Source: RGIG426 sp045639905 (lineage in GTDB: Bacteria > Bacillota > Clostridia > Oscillospirales > Acutalibacteraceae). From it: a stretch of DNA of 59,071 bases. The notes below the pieces were generated by a model that saw nothing but the letters and a program-made list of their open reading frames with translations, made no database searches and was not told where the DNA came from. The stretch covers positions 1-59,071 of the forward strand of contig JAZUDZ010000063.1 of the NCBI GenBank assembly GCA_045639905.1. Direction: 5' to 3'. Below, piece by piece: positions 7,828-17,613 of the stretch. A program made the position numbers and the translations under genes. The first letter of the stretch is position 1, and each line of letters starts with the position of its first letter.

Positions 7828-7853
7828 ATTATGGTTGATTCTTTATCCCAAAC
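7828..7853 (-). promoter_or_regulatory. island promoter block for the DUF6273 pair
   Basis: Minus strand: GTTTGGGATA, 10 nt, CATAAT (7828-7833). Confidence 0.6.
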
Positions 7854-7857
7854 ACAT

Positions 7858-7896
7858 AAAAAAGTTCCCACGTGATAATCACATGGGAACTTTTTT
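7858..7896 (-). terminator. terminator of the PBP-kinase operon
   Basis: Thirteen-bp perfect outer stem, arms 7858-7870 and 7884-7896, extended inward with one mismatch, flanked by six A and six T. It begins right after the stop codon of the Ser/Thr kinase gene. Confidence 0.9.
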
Positions 7897-7897
7897 G

Positions 7898-9172
7898 TTA
7901 CTCAATTTGAAAAGCATTTGCAAAAAGATCTGGATCAAACAAATTCTCGTCAGCAACCAGTTCAGAGGGCTTCTTGTTTAGTTTTTTAGGGTCTACCGCA
8001 CTGGTCATCGCCACTACTGCAGGGAATTGTGCCAGTGCTTTATCAACAATAATTTCCGCATGGACGTCTTTTTTGTCAATAATATCAAGGAGAATCTCAA
8101 TGTCCTTAATAAAGTCGGCACAAGACGCATATCGACCTTCGCTTCCATCGCCATCCTTAGAATAATAGAGTGCTTTACAAAGTGTTTTTGAAAGGATATC
8201 ACACGCCCCCCTATATTCCGGGAATGCTTTTTTTCTCTGCTCTTCAATACGTTTTGAAATGTATGCTTGAACATCGGATAGTGTGTTCGTTGGTTCATTT
8301 ATCGGCACGGGCTGATATTTCCCAATCGTTATGCTATCGATACTTTTTTCACCAAGAAACATCTGAAAACACATAAGCGCGATGGAATAAATAGCTGCCC
8401 GCTCCCAGAAATCGGAGTCTATTTTAATATCAAGGTTTTCTTCACTAAATATACATTTAATTTCCGGTGCTGCGTACGCTAGTGTTGACTGCATTTGTTC
8501 AATCTCAACTTTTTCAACATCTTGATACGACAAAGCATCTAAAAATATAGCAAATGTTTCCTCTAAAGTTTTAAATTCCAGCGGGAGATAAATGTTATCC
8601 GGTTTAAGATCAAAATGCATCAGTTTTTGATAATGAATTCTCACGTCAAATGTTTCCAATATCTTTTTGGTAAGAAGAAAAACATCTTTTAAAGGAAGCG
8701 GGGTTTTCTCATTTAGATAATTCTCAAGCGTCATCCCGTACGATGTATCAATCAGAACATATTGTGCTAATGTACCCTCAAACCCTTCTTGACATCGAAC
8801 CTCGTCCGTGATGTTTTTGGCAGCAAAAGCTCGAAGAGAGTTATCGCCAAAAAGCCTTTTTGCCTCTAGACTTCTATCAACTTCGTTTTGAGCTTCCTCT
8901 TTTTGCTGGTTCGCAAATTCTTCAACTTCCTTGTCGGTCCCTTTTGCCGTCAGTTTATAATATCCTTCTCGTTTGAGTTCAATAGGCGAATGCTTTGGAT
9001 AGTATTCTTTGACAATCGCATACAGGAAGTCATCTCTCCCCTCTCCGACCTGAACCGTAACATCATAAATCAAGGCACTCGCTCCTACATCGGTTCTCAA
9101 GCGGGTAACAACAATTTCATCTGTTAATCTTGTTCTGTCCTTGAGTGGTACTCTATTGTTTTCAAACTTCAT
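7898..9172 (-). CDS. Ser/Thr protein kinase
   Basis: 424 aa from the ATG at 9172 (AAGGA 9 nt upstream; a GTG two codons earlier is too close). It is a eukaryotic-like kinase: candidate ATP lysine in IVKEYY (about K55), catalytic loop HFDLKPDN (about 186-193), a FLDALS segment in place of DFG that keeps the metal-binding Asp, and a YAAPE activation-segment end (about 233-237). It is thus probably active. There is no membrane helix; the last 80 residues are an unrecognised tail. It is the last gene of the operon with PBP, FHA-FtsW, VWA, a second kinase and PP2C. The FHA domain and the PP2C are natural reader and eraser for its phosphorylation. Confidence 0.85.
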   Translation of the reverse strand: MKFENNRVPLKDRTRLTDEIVVTRLRTDVGASALIYDVTVQVGEGRDDFLYAIVKEYYPKHSPIELKREGYYKLTAKGTDKEVEEFANQQKEEAQNEVDRSLEAKRLFGDNSLRAFAAKNITDEVRCQEGFEGTLAQYVLIDTSYGMTLENYLNEKTPLPLKDVFLLTKKILETFDVRIHYQKLMHFDLKPDNIYLPLEFKTLEETFAIFLDALSYQDVEKVEIEQMQSTLAYAAPEIKCIFSEENLDIKIDSDFWERAAIYSIALMCFQMFLGEKSIDSITIGKYQPVPINEPTNTLSDVQAYISKRIEEQRKKAFPEYRGACDILSKTLCKALYYSKDGDGSEGRYASCADFIKDIEILLDIIDKKDVHAEIIVDKALAQFPAVVAMTSAVDPKKLNKKPSELVADENLFDPDLFANAFQIE

Positions 9173-9228
9173 TTTCACCTATCCTTTTTGTTGCTTTATG
9201 CTTTCGTTGATTTTTGGACTTTCGATGT

Positions 9229-11934
9229 TCATTTTGACACTTTTAATTCATAAATCTTCCGAACCGGATTTTCCTCTTGATAATCCAGAAGAGCAGCATT
9301 CCACGCAGCTAGTGTTCTCCATGTATCCTCATTAGAGCGCACCCTCTCGGGGAAGAATATATCGCAAAATGCCTCCGCAGCGTCTTCAGTCCAAATGACA
9401 TCATTATGCAACAAGCCAATTCGTTCCATGATGGAATTGATTTCTGAACGTGTAATCGGCTCAAACTCATTTGATGAGGCTAAGCCACTAAAATCGCGTC
9501 CGGCTAAAACAATAAGGAGCGTCATCAAACTCACATTTTGAACCCCTGATAAAACATTTTTAATAAATTGTCTTTTTTCCGTTTTGACACCTTTTTGGTA
9601 GTCCTCATCCTTACGCAAAAGAGAAATTTCCATATTTCTTGCATTCACTCTCGTAAGGTGTTCCTTGTCTTCCGGCTTTCTATCATAGATGTTCGGCCAA
9701 ACAACTTCTACCAAATCACGAAACAATGGGGCAATCAGCTTGTCATACAAAACCGCATAATCTATTGAGTACGGATAAAAATCTTCTTTCTTTAATGCAT
9801 TTATTGCTTCTACCAGCTCAGCACGGGTGGCATCTTCGGTCGTGGCATTGCCATCGCTATTAAAAATCATGGTTTTGTCTTTGAGCTTCGTGAGGTAACA
9901 CCTATCAAGTGAGCAAAGGAATCCATTTGTCGGATTTTGGCCGGGACGTCCCGTCAAAACAAATTCATCTTGCAAGGCCGCCAATAATAACTTCCCTTTT
10001 TGTATAGCGTGTGTATCGATGCTTTCTTTCGCCTGCTTTAACTTTTGAGTGTAAGCAAAAAACAAACGACATTCCCGGTCCCAAACTGTTTTTCCAGGAT
10101 GGTTGTTTTTAACATTTTTATAATGCATTTCCAGTTTTCGCAAACATGAATCAACCGAATCTTCTCCAGTAAATTCTTTCAGAGTGTGAATATAAAATCT
10201 CACGTCCTCATCGATGAACTCCAAAATGCAACCAGTTAAAGTTTCCCGTGAATAATAGGCCGTCTGAACATATTTTTCATAACTGTTAGCCACTTGCGTA
10301 AAGTCACTTAAAACTTTTTCTCTATCGGACTCCTTCCAAATCTGCCTCAGTTTTTTTTCAAACTTTTCTGTTTCTTTAGGGTCCGTGTATTTACGAGATT
10401 TATCCCTGTTCACAAAGTAACTTTCCCGAAGTTCCTCATATCGGGAAATCTCCATAATGGTATTCGTGCCAAGGTTATTATCAATTTCTGCCATTATGTT
10501 TTCTAAAGAAACATCCAATTGACCAATGTCATTACTTTTCAGTACATAATAGTAGGCTAATTCCTTCGCATTACGCACATAAACCGGGCGCAGATTATAC
10601 GCGTTTAGTTTTTCATTCGTTGCAGCAAGCCCTTCTCCGTGTTGAACCGCATAATTTAGAATGTCCTCTCTCTTTTTGTCATCGGTGCGGTTAATACGCT
10701 CCTCAAGAAGAGCAACAAACTCATCATCCCGTACACGATTTTCTTCGGTTTTGGACAGCCCCGGATACATCCACTTGAGAAAATAATAGACAGCTAGATT
10801 CTCTTCGTAAACACCGGTTAATGTTGCAAATGCTTTGGAAAGAGCCTCAGCATCTACCAATTCCTCGGCGTTTTGAGGATGTATTAAAATTTGGATCTCT
10901 TGGGCCCACTGGTCAAGGGCACGAGCATCCTGCCTTGCTTCCCGTTCAAGAAGCCCCCTCACCCCATCCAGGAATGTCCACCAGTCAGCCCTGTCATCGG
11001 AATCACACAGTCCCATTAATTGAACGAATCTTTCTCCGCCTGATACAACATCTAAAAGTGCATTTTTAATCTTTATACGTTCGCAGTTCTTGTCCGATAG
11101 ATAGTAATAGGCCAATGCGGCACCCGGTTTCGCCAAGTTGAGATACTGCATGACTCTATTCCTAACTTCGCGGCTCTTATTTTCGTTTGCCCTTTTTTTC
11201 CTGCCAATCTCTCCACCGTCTATTTCCCCCCTCCTTATTTGCTCGGCGAGCATACGGTCGTAAAACAACTGTACTTCCTGTGAGTCCTTTGACCTGGCCA
11301 AACTTCTGTTATTGTTAATATTGGTTTTACTTCTTTCATCGATATTTTTGACCAAGAGGTCAAATCGTTCATCTAACCGATGCATCCCTTCCCGAGTATC
11401 ACACAAATAATAATAAGCAAAAAGTTGAACCAGACCGAGATTTTCTATTTCCTGTGGTATTTCTATATTGGTACAGTTGCCGTTTATTTTTTTCTCTATT
11501 TCGTTGCAAATCTCTGTAACAACGGTTATAGATTCTGCTTTCTTTCTCTTAACGGAAGCTTCAAGCATCTTATTACATTTTTCTATTGCCTCAATATCGG
11601 CAAGTCTTCCGCCGGGAACCCGGTCACCATCTTCCCTAGCACGCAAAATAAAATACACAGCCAGTTCAGCAGGTATATTCAAATTCAAAGATGCGTAGCT
11701 TTTCCCAAGCAGTTCTTCGTTCAATCCCTCTACCGTCGTGTCAACATTTTGCGAAAGGGCATTTGTAATAATAGAAGTCCTTTCGTCTGGGTTCTTGAAA
11801 ATGACGGGGAGTCTTTCCCTTATAAACTCGTCCCATTCTTCTACCTGGGTCATGTTTTGTAAATTTAAGGAATCTGCGATCATAGAAGTTTTATCGTCTG
11901 AGTTGTTGGGAATAATAGCGTTGTTTTTCTGCAT
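9229..11934 (-). CDS. 901-aa helical repeat protein of unknown function
   Basis: A mostly helical, charged protein without membrane segment or catalytic motif I recognise. A short motif (E/A)LAxYYxL recurs at least five times in the first 500 residues, as AELAVYFIL, QLFAYYYL, AALAYYYL, NLAVYYFL and KELAYYYVL, often followed by a charged segment; spacing is roughly 80-110 residues. This suggests a solenoid or TPR-like scaffold. The C-terminal 250 residues (from about 650) look like a separate domain. Start ATG at 11934 with AGGCGG 9 nt upstream. It lies between PP2C and the Ser/Thr kinase in one direction, so it may be the kinase's scaffold or substrate. The tyrosine-rich motif may be structural rather than phosphorylated. 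Confidence 0.7.
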   Translation of the reverse strand: MQKNNAIIPNNSDDKTSMIADSLNLQNMTQVEEWDEFIRERLPVIFKNPDERTSIITNALSQNVDTTVEGLNEELLGKSYASLNLNIPAELAVYFILRAREDGDRVPGGRLADIEAIEKCNKMLEASVKRKKAESITVVTEICNEIEKKINGNCTNIEIPQEIENLGLVQLFAYYYLCDTREGMHRLDERFDLLVKNIDERSKTNINNNRSLARSKDSQEVQLFYDRMLAEQIRRGEIDGGEIGRKKRANENKSREVRNRVMQYLNLAKPGAALAYYYLSDKNCERIKIKNALLDVVSGGERFVQLMGLCDSDDRADWWTFLDGVRGLLEREARQDARALDQWAQEIQILIHPQNAEELVDAEALSKAFATLTGVYEENLAVYYFLKWMYPGLSKTEENRVRDDEFVALLEERINRTDDKKREDILNYAVQHGEGLAATNEKLNAYNLRPVYVRNAKELAYYYVLKSNDIGQLDVSLENIMAEIDNNLGTNTIMEISRYEELRESYFVNRDKSRKYTDPKETEKFEKKLRQIWKESDREKVLSDFTQVANSYEKYVQTAYYSRETLTGCILEFIDEDVRFYIHTLKEFTGEDSVDSCLRKLEMHYKNVKNNHPGKTVWDRECRLFFAYTQKLKQAKESIDTHAIQKGKLLLAALQDEFVLTGRPGQNPTNGFLCSLDRCYLTKLKDKTMIFNSDGNATTEDATRAELVEAINALKKEDFYPYSIDYAVLYDKLIAPLFRDLVEVVWPNIYDRKPEDKEHLTRVNARNMEISLLRKDEDYQKGVKTEKRQFIKNVLSGVQNVSLMTLLIVLAGRDFSGLASSNEFEPITRSEINSIMERIGLLHNDVIWTEDAAEAFCDIFFPERVRSNEDTWRTLAAWNAALLDYQEENPVRKIYELKVSK

Positions 11935-12175
11935 AAATGGTTCCGCCTTTCTGAAGATGTTTTTTTCATTATATTTCTTTTTTTTCGTTTCTTCAAGGTG
12001 AAATCTGTTTGCCAGACCACATTTCCTCTGTGTTGTAAAGAGATATGAGACACTTTTTGCAAAATGAAAAGCAAGCGTATGATATTATGCCCACCTATGG
12101 TTCCCGGATATGGAATACATATCCAGCTTAATTAGGTGTTGGATATGTCTTTCGGGAAAACAAGCTAAAAATTTC
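11935..12175 (-). promoter_or_regulatory. 241-nt spacer inside the operon with inverted repeats and a weak promoter candidate
   Basis: The gap is the largest within the PBP-kinase operon. It holds ACATATCCA/TGGATATGT arms (about 12116-12148) and outer CCCG/CGGG complementarity, and on the minus strand a GGGAAC, 10 nt, CATAAT block (12084-12105) that is a degenerate version of the island promoter. No T-run follows the hairpin. It could give the 901-aa protein and kinase separate expression. Confidence 0.35.
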
Positions 12176-13270
12176 TCACCCACCCATTGAACCTTCGTGC
12201 ACATTACTGTCTTCATACTCCTCCATAATATTCGACTCCTCCTCTTTTGTCTCATTCTCGAGCGATTCTTCGAGTGATTCTTCCTCGGACGATTCGTCAA
12301 ACGACTCGATTACGGCAACAGATATTTCAGAAGTGCTTACTACACTTTTTTGTGGTTTGTGAAGAGCAATCACACAACCAATTACAATTAGAGCAGTCAT
12401 AACCAACAACACAACTCCTGCCGTAATTACCTTTATAAGCAATGATGGATTCGTTGTCGTTGCTTCTGTCAAAGTGGGATGCCCCTCCTGATGTACGCTT
12501 TCTGATTCGGGAGTATCAGCTGTTACCGCAGATGTCTCGTCATTGTCAGAGTCATCAAACCGTATGAAAATACAGCTAATATCGTCACCAATATGTCTCT
12601 TTTGAATGTGTAGATTCTCAATAGATTCGGCAATTTCCGTTTTAGACATGTGAAAAAAATCGGCAAGAAGGTAGGCAGCGAAAGCATTATTCTCGGGCCT
12701 CAAAAATGCGTCTGAAAAGCCGTCGGTTGCGAGGCATATCCCCTGAATTTGATTTTTCGGCAACCGAATTAGACGAATTCGTTCGTCTTGAATCTCATTG
12801 CCCGCCTCGTACACGCACCCATCCGGCGAATTGTCCGGATAGCTCAAAATGGAACACCCGGCTCCGTTGCCTTGAAGCTTCATAAAAATACATCCGTCGC
12901 CCGCGTGAACCACCCATAGACCATCATCCATTTCAACTGTGGCAAGCAAGGTAGACGCAAAATCCCGACGATGGGTTCCTGCATGAGCTGCCACTAGTTG
13001 ATCTAAGCATAGATCGATTTCTTGAATAATGCCCTTTTTTATTTCGTCGGTTGATGCCACCTGCAAAAGCCATTGACAAGCATCCGAGACAAGGAACTCA
13101 CTCAGCCAATTCGTCAACGTTTGAGCCCCAAGTTTACCATAAATCGAATTCGAAACTCCGTCCGCTAAAACAGCGACCCGAATAGTATCCTTGTCAACAA
13201 TGGAAAGGGCGTCTTCGTTTTGACTGTGGCTTTTCCCTTGCTGAGTGAAACTAATACATTTTCCGTTCAT
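12176..13270 (-). CDS. PP2C-type protein phosphatase with transmembrane segment
   Basis: 364 aa. The first 240 residues form a PPM/PP2C domain with the metal-binding motifs NEDA (18-21), ADGVS (36-40), STLL, AGDG (123-126), ATDGFSD (181-187) and GDDIS (228-232). A single membrane helix follows at about 281-303, then a highly acidic tail rich in Glu and Ser. This layout places the phosphatase in the cytoplasm with the tail outside, like PstP of actinobacteria. It should remove phosphate from Ser/Thr residues set by the two kinases of the operon. The kinase gene ends 16 nt upstream. Confidence 0.9.
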   Translation of the reverse strand: MNGKCISFTQQGKSHSQNEDALSIVDKDTIRVAVLADGVSNSIYGKLGAQTLTNWLSEFLVSDACQWLLQVASTDEIKKGIIQEIDLCLDQLVAAHAGTHRRDFASTLLATVEMDDGLWVVHAGDGCIFMKLQGNGAGCSILSYPDNSPDGCVYEAGNEIQDERIRLIRLPKNQIQGICLATDGFSDAFLRPENNAFAAYLLADFFHMSKTEIAESIENLHIQKRHIGDDISCIFIRFDDSDNDETSAVTADTPESESVHQEGHPTLTEATTTNPSLLIKVITAGVVLLVMTALIVIGCVIALHKPQKSVVSTSEISVAVIESFDESSEEESLEESLENETKEEESNIMEEYEDSNVHEGSMGG

Positions 13271-13286
13271 ACTCTAATCCTTTCTC

Positions 13287-15071
13287 TTACAAAAACAAGC
13301 AGGCGATTACCATAACCACTGTCGCAAGCACAATTCCACCATACAAGAAGAGCGGCTTTTTCCAAGCGCCGTGTTCAACAAACGCATTCCACGACTCTTC
13401 TAAGTCGGCACACATAGGGGTTGTGCCTCCAAAATGATGGAGAATCGCTTCTTTAAGCTTTGTATCAACCGCTTTTAAAAAGCTCTCCTTTTCTTGTTGG
13501 ATATCCCTAGTGCTCACCTTTTCAGTCGGAGGTATATACTGTGGCTGTTTTTCCGACAAGCTGGTACCCTCGACCTGGTCTGACGTATCATCTTGAAAGA
13601 AAGAGGAGTCCATCTTTTTACCCACTTCGTTCTTCTCGGTGGTTTTTGGGAACTTGCCATTAGGCAGCACAACCGTTTTTGTGGGCGTATCTTTAACCGT
13701 TTCTTTTAGTGTTACCACTTTTGTTTTCGGTTCTTTCTCACGCTCGTTCCGTGGAAAGTCAGTCGACCAATCTTCATACAACAGGTCATGATTTTCCTCT
13801 TCGACTTTCTCCTCAAAAGGGTTTTTCAAAGCAAAGAGAATGCTGGCAATATCGACCGGCGTTCCTTCCATATATGCCTTTTTAAAGAGGTGTGCCAGTG
13901 CCGGAGAAACGCTTTGAAGCTCTCGGAACCCATTTCTATTAACCATACAAAGTCCGTTTTCCCACTTGTTGATAAACAGCTTGGAAGGCAATATAAAAGC
14001 AGAACACGCAAGTGACAGAACCGAATAGGAAAGCTCTACATGGCTATATCGAAGGGATGTTTTCACATACGAGGTCGGCAAAACACTTTCTCTCGACGAA
14101 TTTATGTTGTAGCTACAGGCGGGGAAACTGTGATATTGCACGGAATCAAGATCAATGATAAGAGGATGCTTGTGCTTGTCCATAAGCAAATTGTTGCTCA
14201 TGTCCGGGTGCAAAACCAATCTTGACGACAGGAACATGACCGTTTCAACAAGATGACAAACCCCGTCCTGATTGCCCTTAAACCACCCCTGGCGATAAGT
14301 GATAGGAGTTCCCTCAAAATTCCGCATTACGAATCCGATTGGCTCGTCAAACGTGTTATATACAATCGCTTCCGGAAACGCCACATCCGGATGACGCAAA
14401 GTTCGGTCATTGACCATCTGACTCACTTTGTCAACGCTGAATTGCTGCTTGGTAGAATCCCAGATTTTAACGCGCCATTCGGGATTGTTTTGCGAGACAA
14501 AAGTGAAACCTTCAGCACCGGACTCACAGGTGCGAGCGGAGGGTATACACTCTGAGTATGTAACGTCATTCAATGTAAAGAGAACAACATCCCCGTCCTT
14601 ATGTCCGTGGGTCGCTTCCTTTCTGTCAAGGCCTTCCATGCCCACGTGACGACGGCCGGCATATGAGGACACATACGCGTCAATAGATGTATATTTGCCC
14701 CCGTAATTGGAACTGGCCAGATAGACATAAATCTTTTTGAAGGGGGTGTTTAACAAGGCAATATCCGCAGCGCAGCTCTGAAAGGACACCATCGGGCTAA
14801 GAAATACGGTGTCGTCCTCATGAAGCGTTTGCAAAAATTCAAGGAACCCAAAAGAAGGAACCTCTTCCAGCTGAACAGGTCTTTCTTTCAAGGCCATCTT
14901 TACTGCGTCCCACGCCTCTTTGCATCGGCAAACATCAACCTGACTATCGAAAGAATTGAAGATTAACAAACAATCGTTGTCAAACTCCCCGTCTGCTACC
15001 AGCTGAAGCATCTTTTCACAGCTCGCCTCATTCGTCAATGTCTCAATCATCATTACTATATTTTTGCTCAT
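13287..15071 (-). CDS. tail-anchored YegI-like protein kinase with extra N-terminal domain
   Basis: 594 aa. Residues 1-135 are an unrecognised alpha/beta domain. From about 170 a divergent kinase core follows: candidate lysine in RVKIW (K202), HPDV and FVMRNFEG hinge-like segments, catalytic loop HPDMSNN (288-294) and IIDLDS (305-310) in place of DFG. The HxD...N and DLD motifs are intact, so activity is plausible; this form resembles the YegI/TerY-P class. A charged, probably disordered stretch (430-540) leads to one C-terminal membrane helix (about 573-594). GGAGG lies 7 nt before the ATG. A fragment of a duplicate copy is at 1523-1682. VWA, kinase and PP2C side by side recall the TerY-P triad. 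Confidence 0.75.
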   Translation of the reverse strand: MSKNIVMMIETLTNEASCEKMLQLVADGEFDNDCLLIFNSFDSQVDVCRCKEAWDAVKMALKERPVQLEEVPSFGFLEFLQTLHEDDTVFLSPMVSFQSCAADIALLNTPFKKIYVYLASSNYGGKYTSIDAYVSSYAGRRHVGMEGLDRKEATHGHKDGDVVLFTLNDVTYSECIPSARTCESGAEGFTFVSQNNPEWRVKIWDSTKQQFSVDKVSQMVNDRTLRHPDVAFPEAIVYNTFDEPIGFVMRNFEGTPITYRQGWFKGNQDGVCHLVETVMFLSSRLVLHPDMSNNLLMDKHKHPLIIDLDSVQYHSFPACSYNINSSRESVLPTSYVKTSLRYSHVELSYSVLSLACSAFILPSKLFINKWENGLCMVNRNGFRELQSVSPALAHLFKKAYMEGTPVDIASILFALKNPFEEKVEEENHDLLYEDWSTDFPRNEREKEPKTKVVTLKETVKDTPTKTVVLPNGKFPKTTEKNEVGKKMDSSFFQDDTSDQVEGTSLSEKQPQYIPPTEKVSTRDIQQEKESFLKAVDTKLKEAILHHFGGTTPMCADLEESWNAFVEHGAWKKPLFLYGGIVLATVVMVIACLFL

Positions 15072-15089
15072 TTTTATACCTCCAAAATG

Positions 15090-15968
15090 TCAAAGGGTGT
15101 CGAAGAACGTTCGGAAATTTGTTACCAGGTTTTCTGAGTATTTTTTGCATTCTCTTTCATACGGGTCCGCAATCTCATCATCCATCATGTTATTCCCGTT
15201 GCCGGAAGCCTCAACCACGTTTGAAGCCTTAGCAAAGAGATCGACAAATCGGTTAACATTGTCGTCGTCTTCTGAATTTTCACCTAAACCCAATCTATAG
15301 CCACAAAAACTGCCCTTAGAAGGGTTATGGATCAAGTTCAAAAGGAACCCTTTCACGTTGTCAATTTCACGTTGCAGTTCCTCGCAACTCAAGTTCCGGG
15401 AACATGCATCAGCTTCCAAGCGACGCTTATCAACAAATTCATGAATTTGCTGTTCCGTCAGGTTTCGCTTGAAAAGAAATTCGACTAAAAGCGCATCATT
15501 CTCGACAATCCATTCATCCATCTCTGTGCTTGTTTTTTCGTCTGTTGCGCAGGAGTCCCCGAGCAGCAAAAAGCAAGGAATAGTATGAACAATCTTTTTG
15601 GTATTCAAAAACCGGTTCATTACCTTGCTGGCCTCTTTAAGCTTGTCGACGCCTTCATACAACGGAGAACAACCGAATGGGCGTTTTAGCTCCTTAAAAA
15701 TATTCTTGCAGTCAATGTTGCAAGGATCATCGCAGCAGAGCTCAAAACAGGTGCCTTCATGTGCGACGAAAACCTCGCACAAAAAATTCACACCGGTGAC
15801 ATTCGCCAACTTCTCTACTAACTGTTCAAAAACTCGACAAACCGAGTCTTTGAAGGTTGTGGTAATACCGCTCCAGTCCAAAAGAAAAAACAAAGGTATT
15901 ACGACGGGGTCAAAAGGCGAAACATCCTTATTCGCCAGCTCGTGCAATTTTTCATTCATTTTCTTCAT
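15090..15968 (-). CDS. TerY-like von Willebrand factor A protein
   Basis: 292 aa from the ATG at 15968 (AAGGAG 9 nt upstream, inside the preceding gene, with 17 nt overlap). The N-terminal 170 residues look like a VWA domain: a strand ending in FLLDWSGI (a MIDAS-like DxSG), CSPLYEGVDKL, and a FLLLGDS strand. It is cytoplasmic. VWA domains bind partners through a metal ion; in TerY-P triads a VWA protein works with a kinase and a PP2C, which are the next two genes. The C-terminal 120 residues are Asn/Asp-rich and unrecognised. Confidence 0.7.
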   Translation of the reverse strand: MKKMNEKLHELANKDVSPFDPVVIPLFFLLDWSGITTTFKDSVCRVFEQLVEKLANVTGVNFLCEVFVAHEGTCFELCCDDPCNIDCKNIFKELKRPFGCSPLYEGVDKLKEASKVMNRFLNTKKIVHTIPCFLLLGDSCATDEKTSTEMDEWIVENDALLVEFLFKRNLTEQQIHEFVDKRRLEADACSRNLSCEELQREIDNVKGFLLNLIHNPSKGSFCGYRLGLGENSEDDDNVNRFVDLFAKASNVVEASGNGNNMMDDEIADPYERECKKYSENLVTNFRTFFDTL

Positions 15969-17610
15969 CGTCAAAATCTCCTTCAGAATGATTTCTCATA
16001 GTATGTAACGTTTTTCGGTTCAATGATGACATTGAACAGAATCCGAATAATAAACCATAACCCACAGCGGAAGAAGCACCATCGGAAAGTCCCGGTGCAA
16101 CGACACCTGTAAGGGGAATAAGGCCGAGCGACCCGCCAATATTCAACACAAAGGCTATTGCAATCACACAGCACGCAGAGATAGAAAGGAAGGAAGAGAC
16201 GGTTGATTGCTGTTTTATGTTATTTTTTACAGCCAAAGGCATCAAAATAAGCAGACAAAGAAGCAACAATACAGAAATCGAACCAAAGGCTTGCCCACAA
16301 ATGGATACCACCAAATCCGAATTTCCCGCTGTCACCCCGGACATTACATCTATTTTATTTGAATTGCCAAACAAACCACCATTTTGAAATGCAGCTGCCA
16401 AAGCGTGCCGAGCCTGGTATCCGTAATCTAGATTGTTGAAAACTTCAACCCCGGTAAAAGAATCCAGCCATCGCCCTGAATCACCTGCCCAAGAACCAAT
16501 CCGGTATGCCGCCGTTGCACTCACTTTTAATACAAGCTTAGAAACAAAAATAGATCCGGCCACTATAGCAGACGATACAATAAAACTAGAGCTTTGAATG
16601 AAGATCAAAAGCACAGCGGCAACACCAGCTTCCACAAGGAAGCCAACATCTTTAATTAACACTCCGTATAGAAGCGCGACTACACAACTGCTTACGATTA
16701 AGAGAAGGTTTTTTGAGTCGAAGAACTTTGTTTCATACGGGAGCAATAAAACGAGTAAAAAAAGTACTTTGATGAGTTCTCCGGGCTGAAAGAAGAATGA
16801 TCCAAGAGAGACCCAACAACGGGCTCCATTGATAGTCGGAGCAAATATGATGTTTACTATGGCGAGAAAAACAAGGAGAAAAAGTGAACCAATTCGAAGA
16901 TATGGTAATAAGAACCTGTTCCTGGATATGATTGGAGCAACCAATTGAACGAGTAAAATCAATCCGGTATATAAAACAACGCCTAAAACAGCATCCTTGG
17001 AGCATACAGAAAACAGGTTTGGTGCTGCCGCTGCGGGATACATGACAGCGTATATATAGAAGGTCAGCAAAATCCCTACTATAGACTCCAAAATCGGAGT
17101 ATGATCTGCTCGAAGAGTATAGTTCAAAACGAGAAACGCCACCAAAACGAGGTACGGGACAGCGACAAAAAATGAATGCCATCGGAGGGTATCCTCGAAC
17201 AGGCGAAACACAATGTATAAAACAGCCCATAGTAGTGACCATTCTCTCGATTTCATACAGTTTTCCAGACGTGGGACAGAAAAAGTATAGGTGTGACCGG
17301 CCACGGCATACTCGCCAAAGTGGGTATCACCTTGCGTTTTGCCACAATCATCGATTTGAAATCCTTTTGTTCCGTCAAAAGAAACAACAGCCTGTTTCCG
17401 CGAAACAGAGCCCTCCGGAAGACGAATATCGTTAACAGGATCACGCCCAATTGTCAAGTCCAAGCAATCAGATTGGTACTCTTTTCCGGTCTTTTCGTCG
17501 TGCACGACAGGTGAATACTTGACATTTTTATTGCGATACAGGAACCGAACTGTCGATACAATAAAACAGACCAGCAAAGCGTCGCAAATAAGGTTCAAAA
17601 ATACCATCAC
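15952..17610 (-). CDS. FHA domain fused to FtsW/RodA-type peptidoglycan polymerase
   Basis: 552 aa. After a first membrane helix (5-22) comes a cytoplasmic FHA-like domain (about 45-112) with IGRDPVNDI and SVSRKQA; the usual His after SR is replaced by Gln-containing KQ, so phospho-peptide binding is likely but not certain. From 125 on is a SEDS domain with some nine or ten helices: GARCWVSLG, FFQPGELIKV, GNSDLVVS and the LTGVVAPGLSDGASS block, all near-standard FtsW/RodA signatures. SEDS proteins polymerise glycan strands with a class B PBP, encoded directly upstream. Start GTG at 17610 (ATG next codon). A phospho-reader built into the polymerase suggests direct control by the operon's kinases. 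Confidence 0.88.
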   Translation of the reverse strand: MMVFLNLICDALLVCFIVSTVRFLYRNKNVKYSPVVHDEKTGKEYQSDCLDLTIGRDPVNDIRLPEGSVSRKQAVVSFDGTKGFQIDDCGKTQGDTHFGEYAVAGHTYTFSVPRLENCMKSREWSLLWAVLYIVFRLFEDTLRWHSFFVAVPYLVLVAFLVLNYTLRADHTPILESIVGILLTFYIYAVMYPAAAAPNLFSVCSKDAVLGVVLYTGLILLVQLVAPIISRNRFLLPYLRIGSLFLLVFLAIVNIIFAPTINGARCWVSLGSFFFQPGELIKVLFLLVLLLPYETKFFDSKNLLLIVSSCVVALLYGVLIKDVGFLVEAGVAAVLLIFIQSSSFIVSSAIVAGSIFVSKLVLKVSATAAYRIGSWAGDSGRWLDSFTGVEVFNNLDYGYQARHALAAAFQNGGLFGNSNKIDVMSGVTAGNSDLVVSICGQAFGSISVLLLLCLLILMPLAVKNNIKQQSTVSSFLSISACCVIAIAFVLNIGGSLGLIPLTGVVAPGLSDGASSAVGYGLLFGFCSMSSLNRKTLHTMRNHSEGDFDDEENE

Positions 17611-17613
17611 AAA

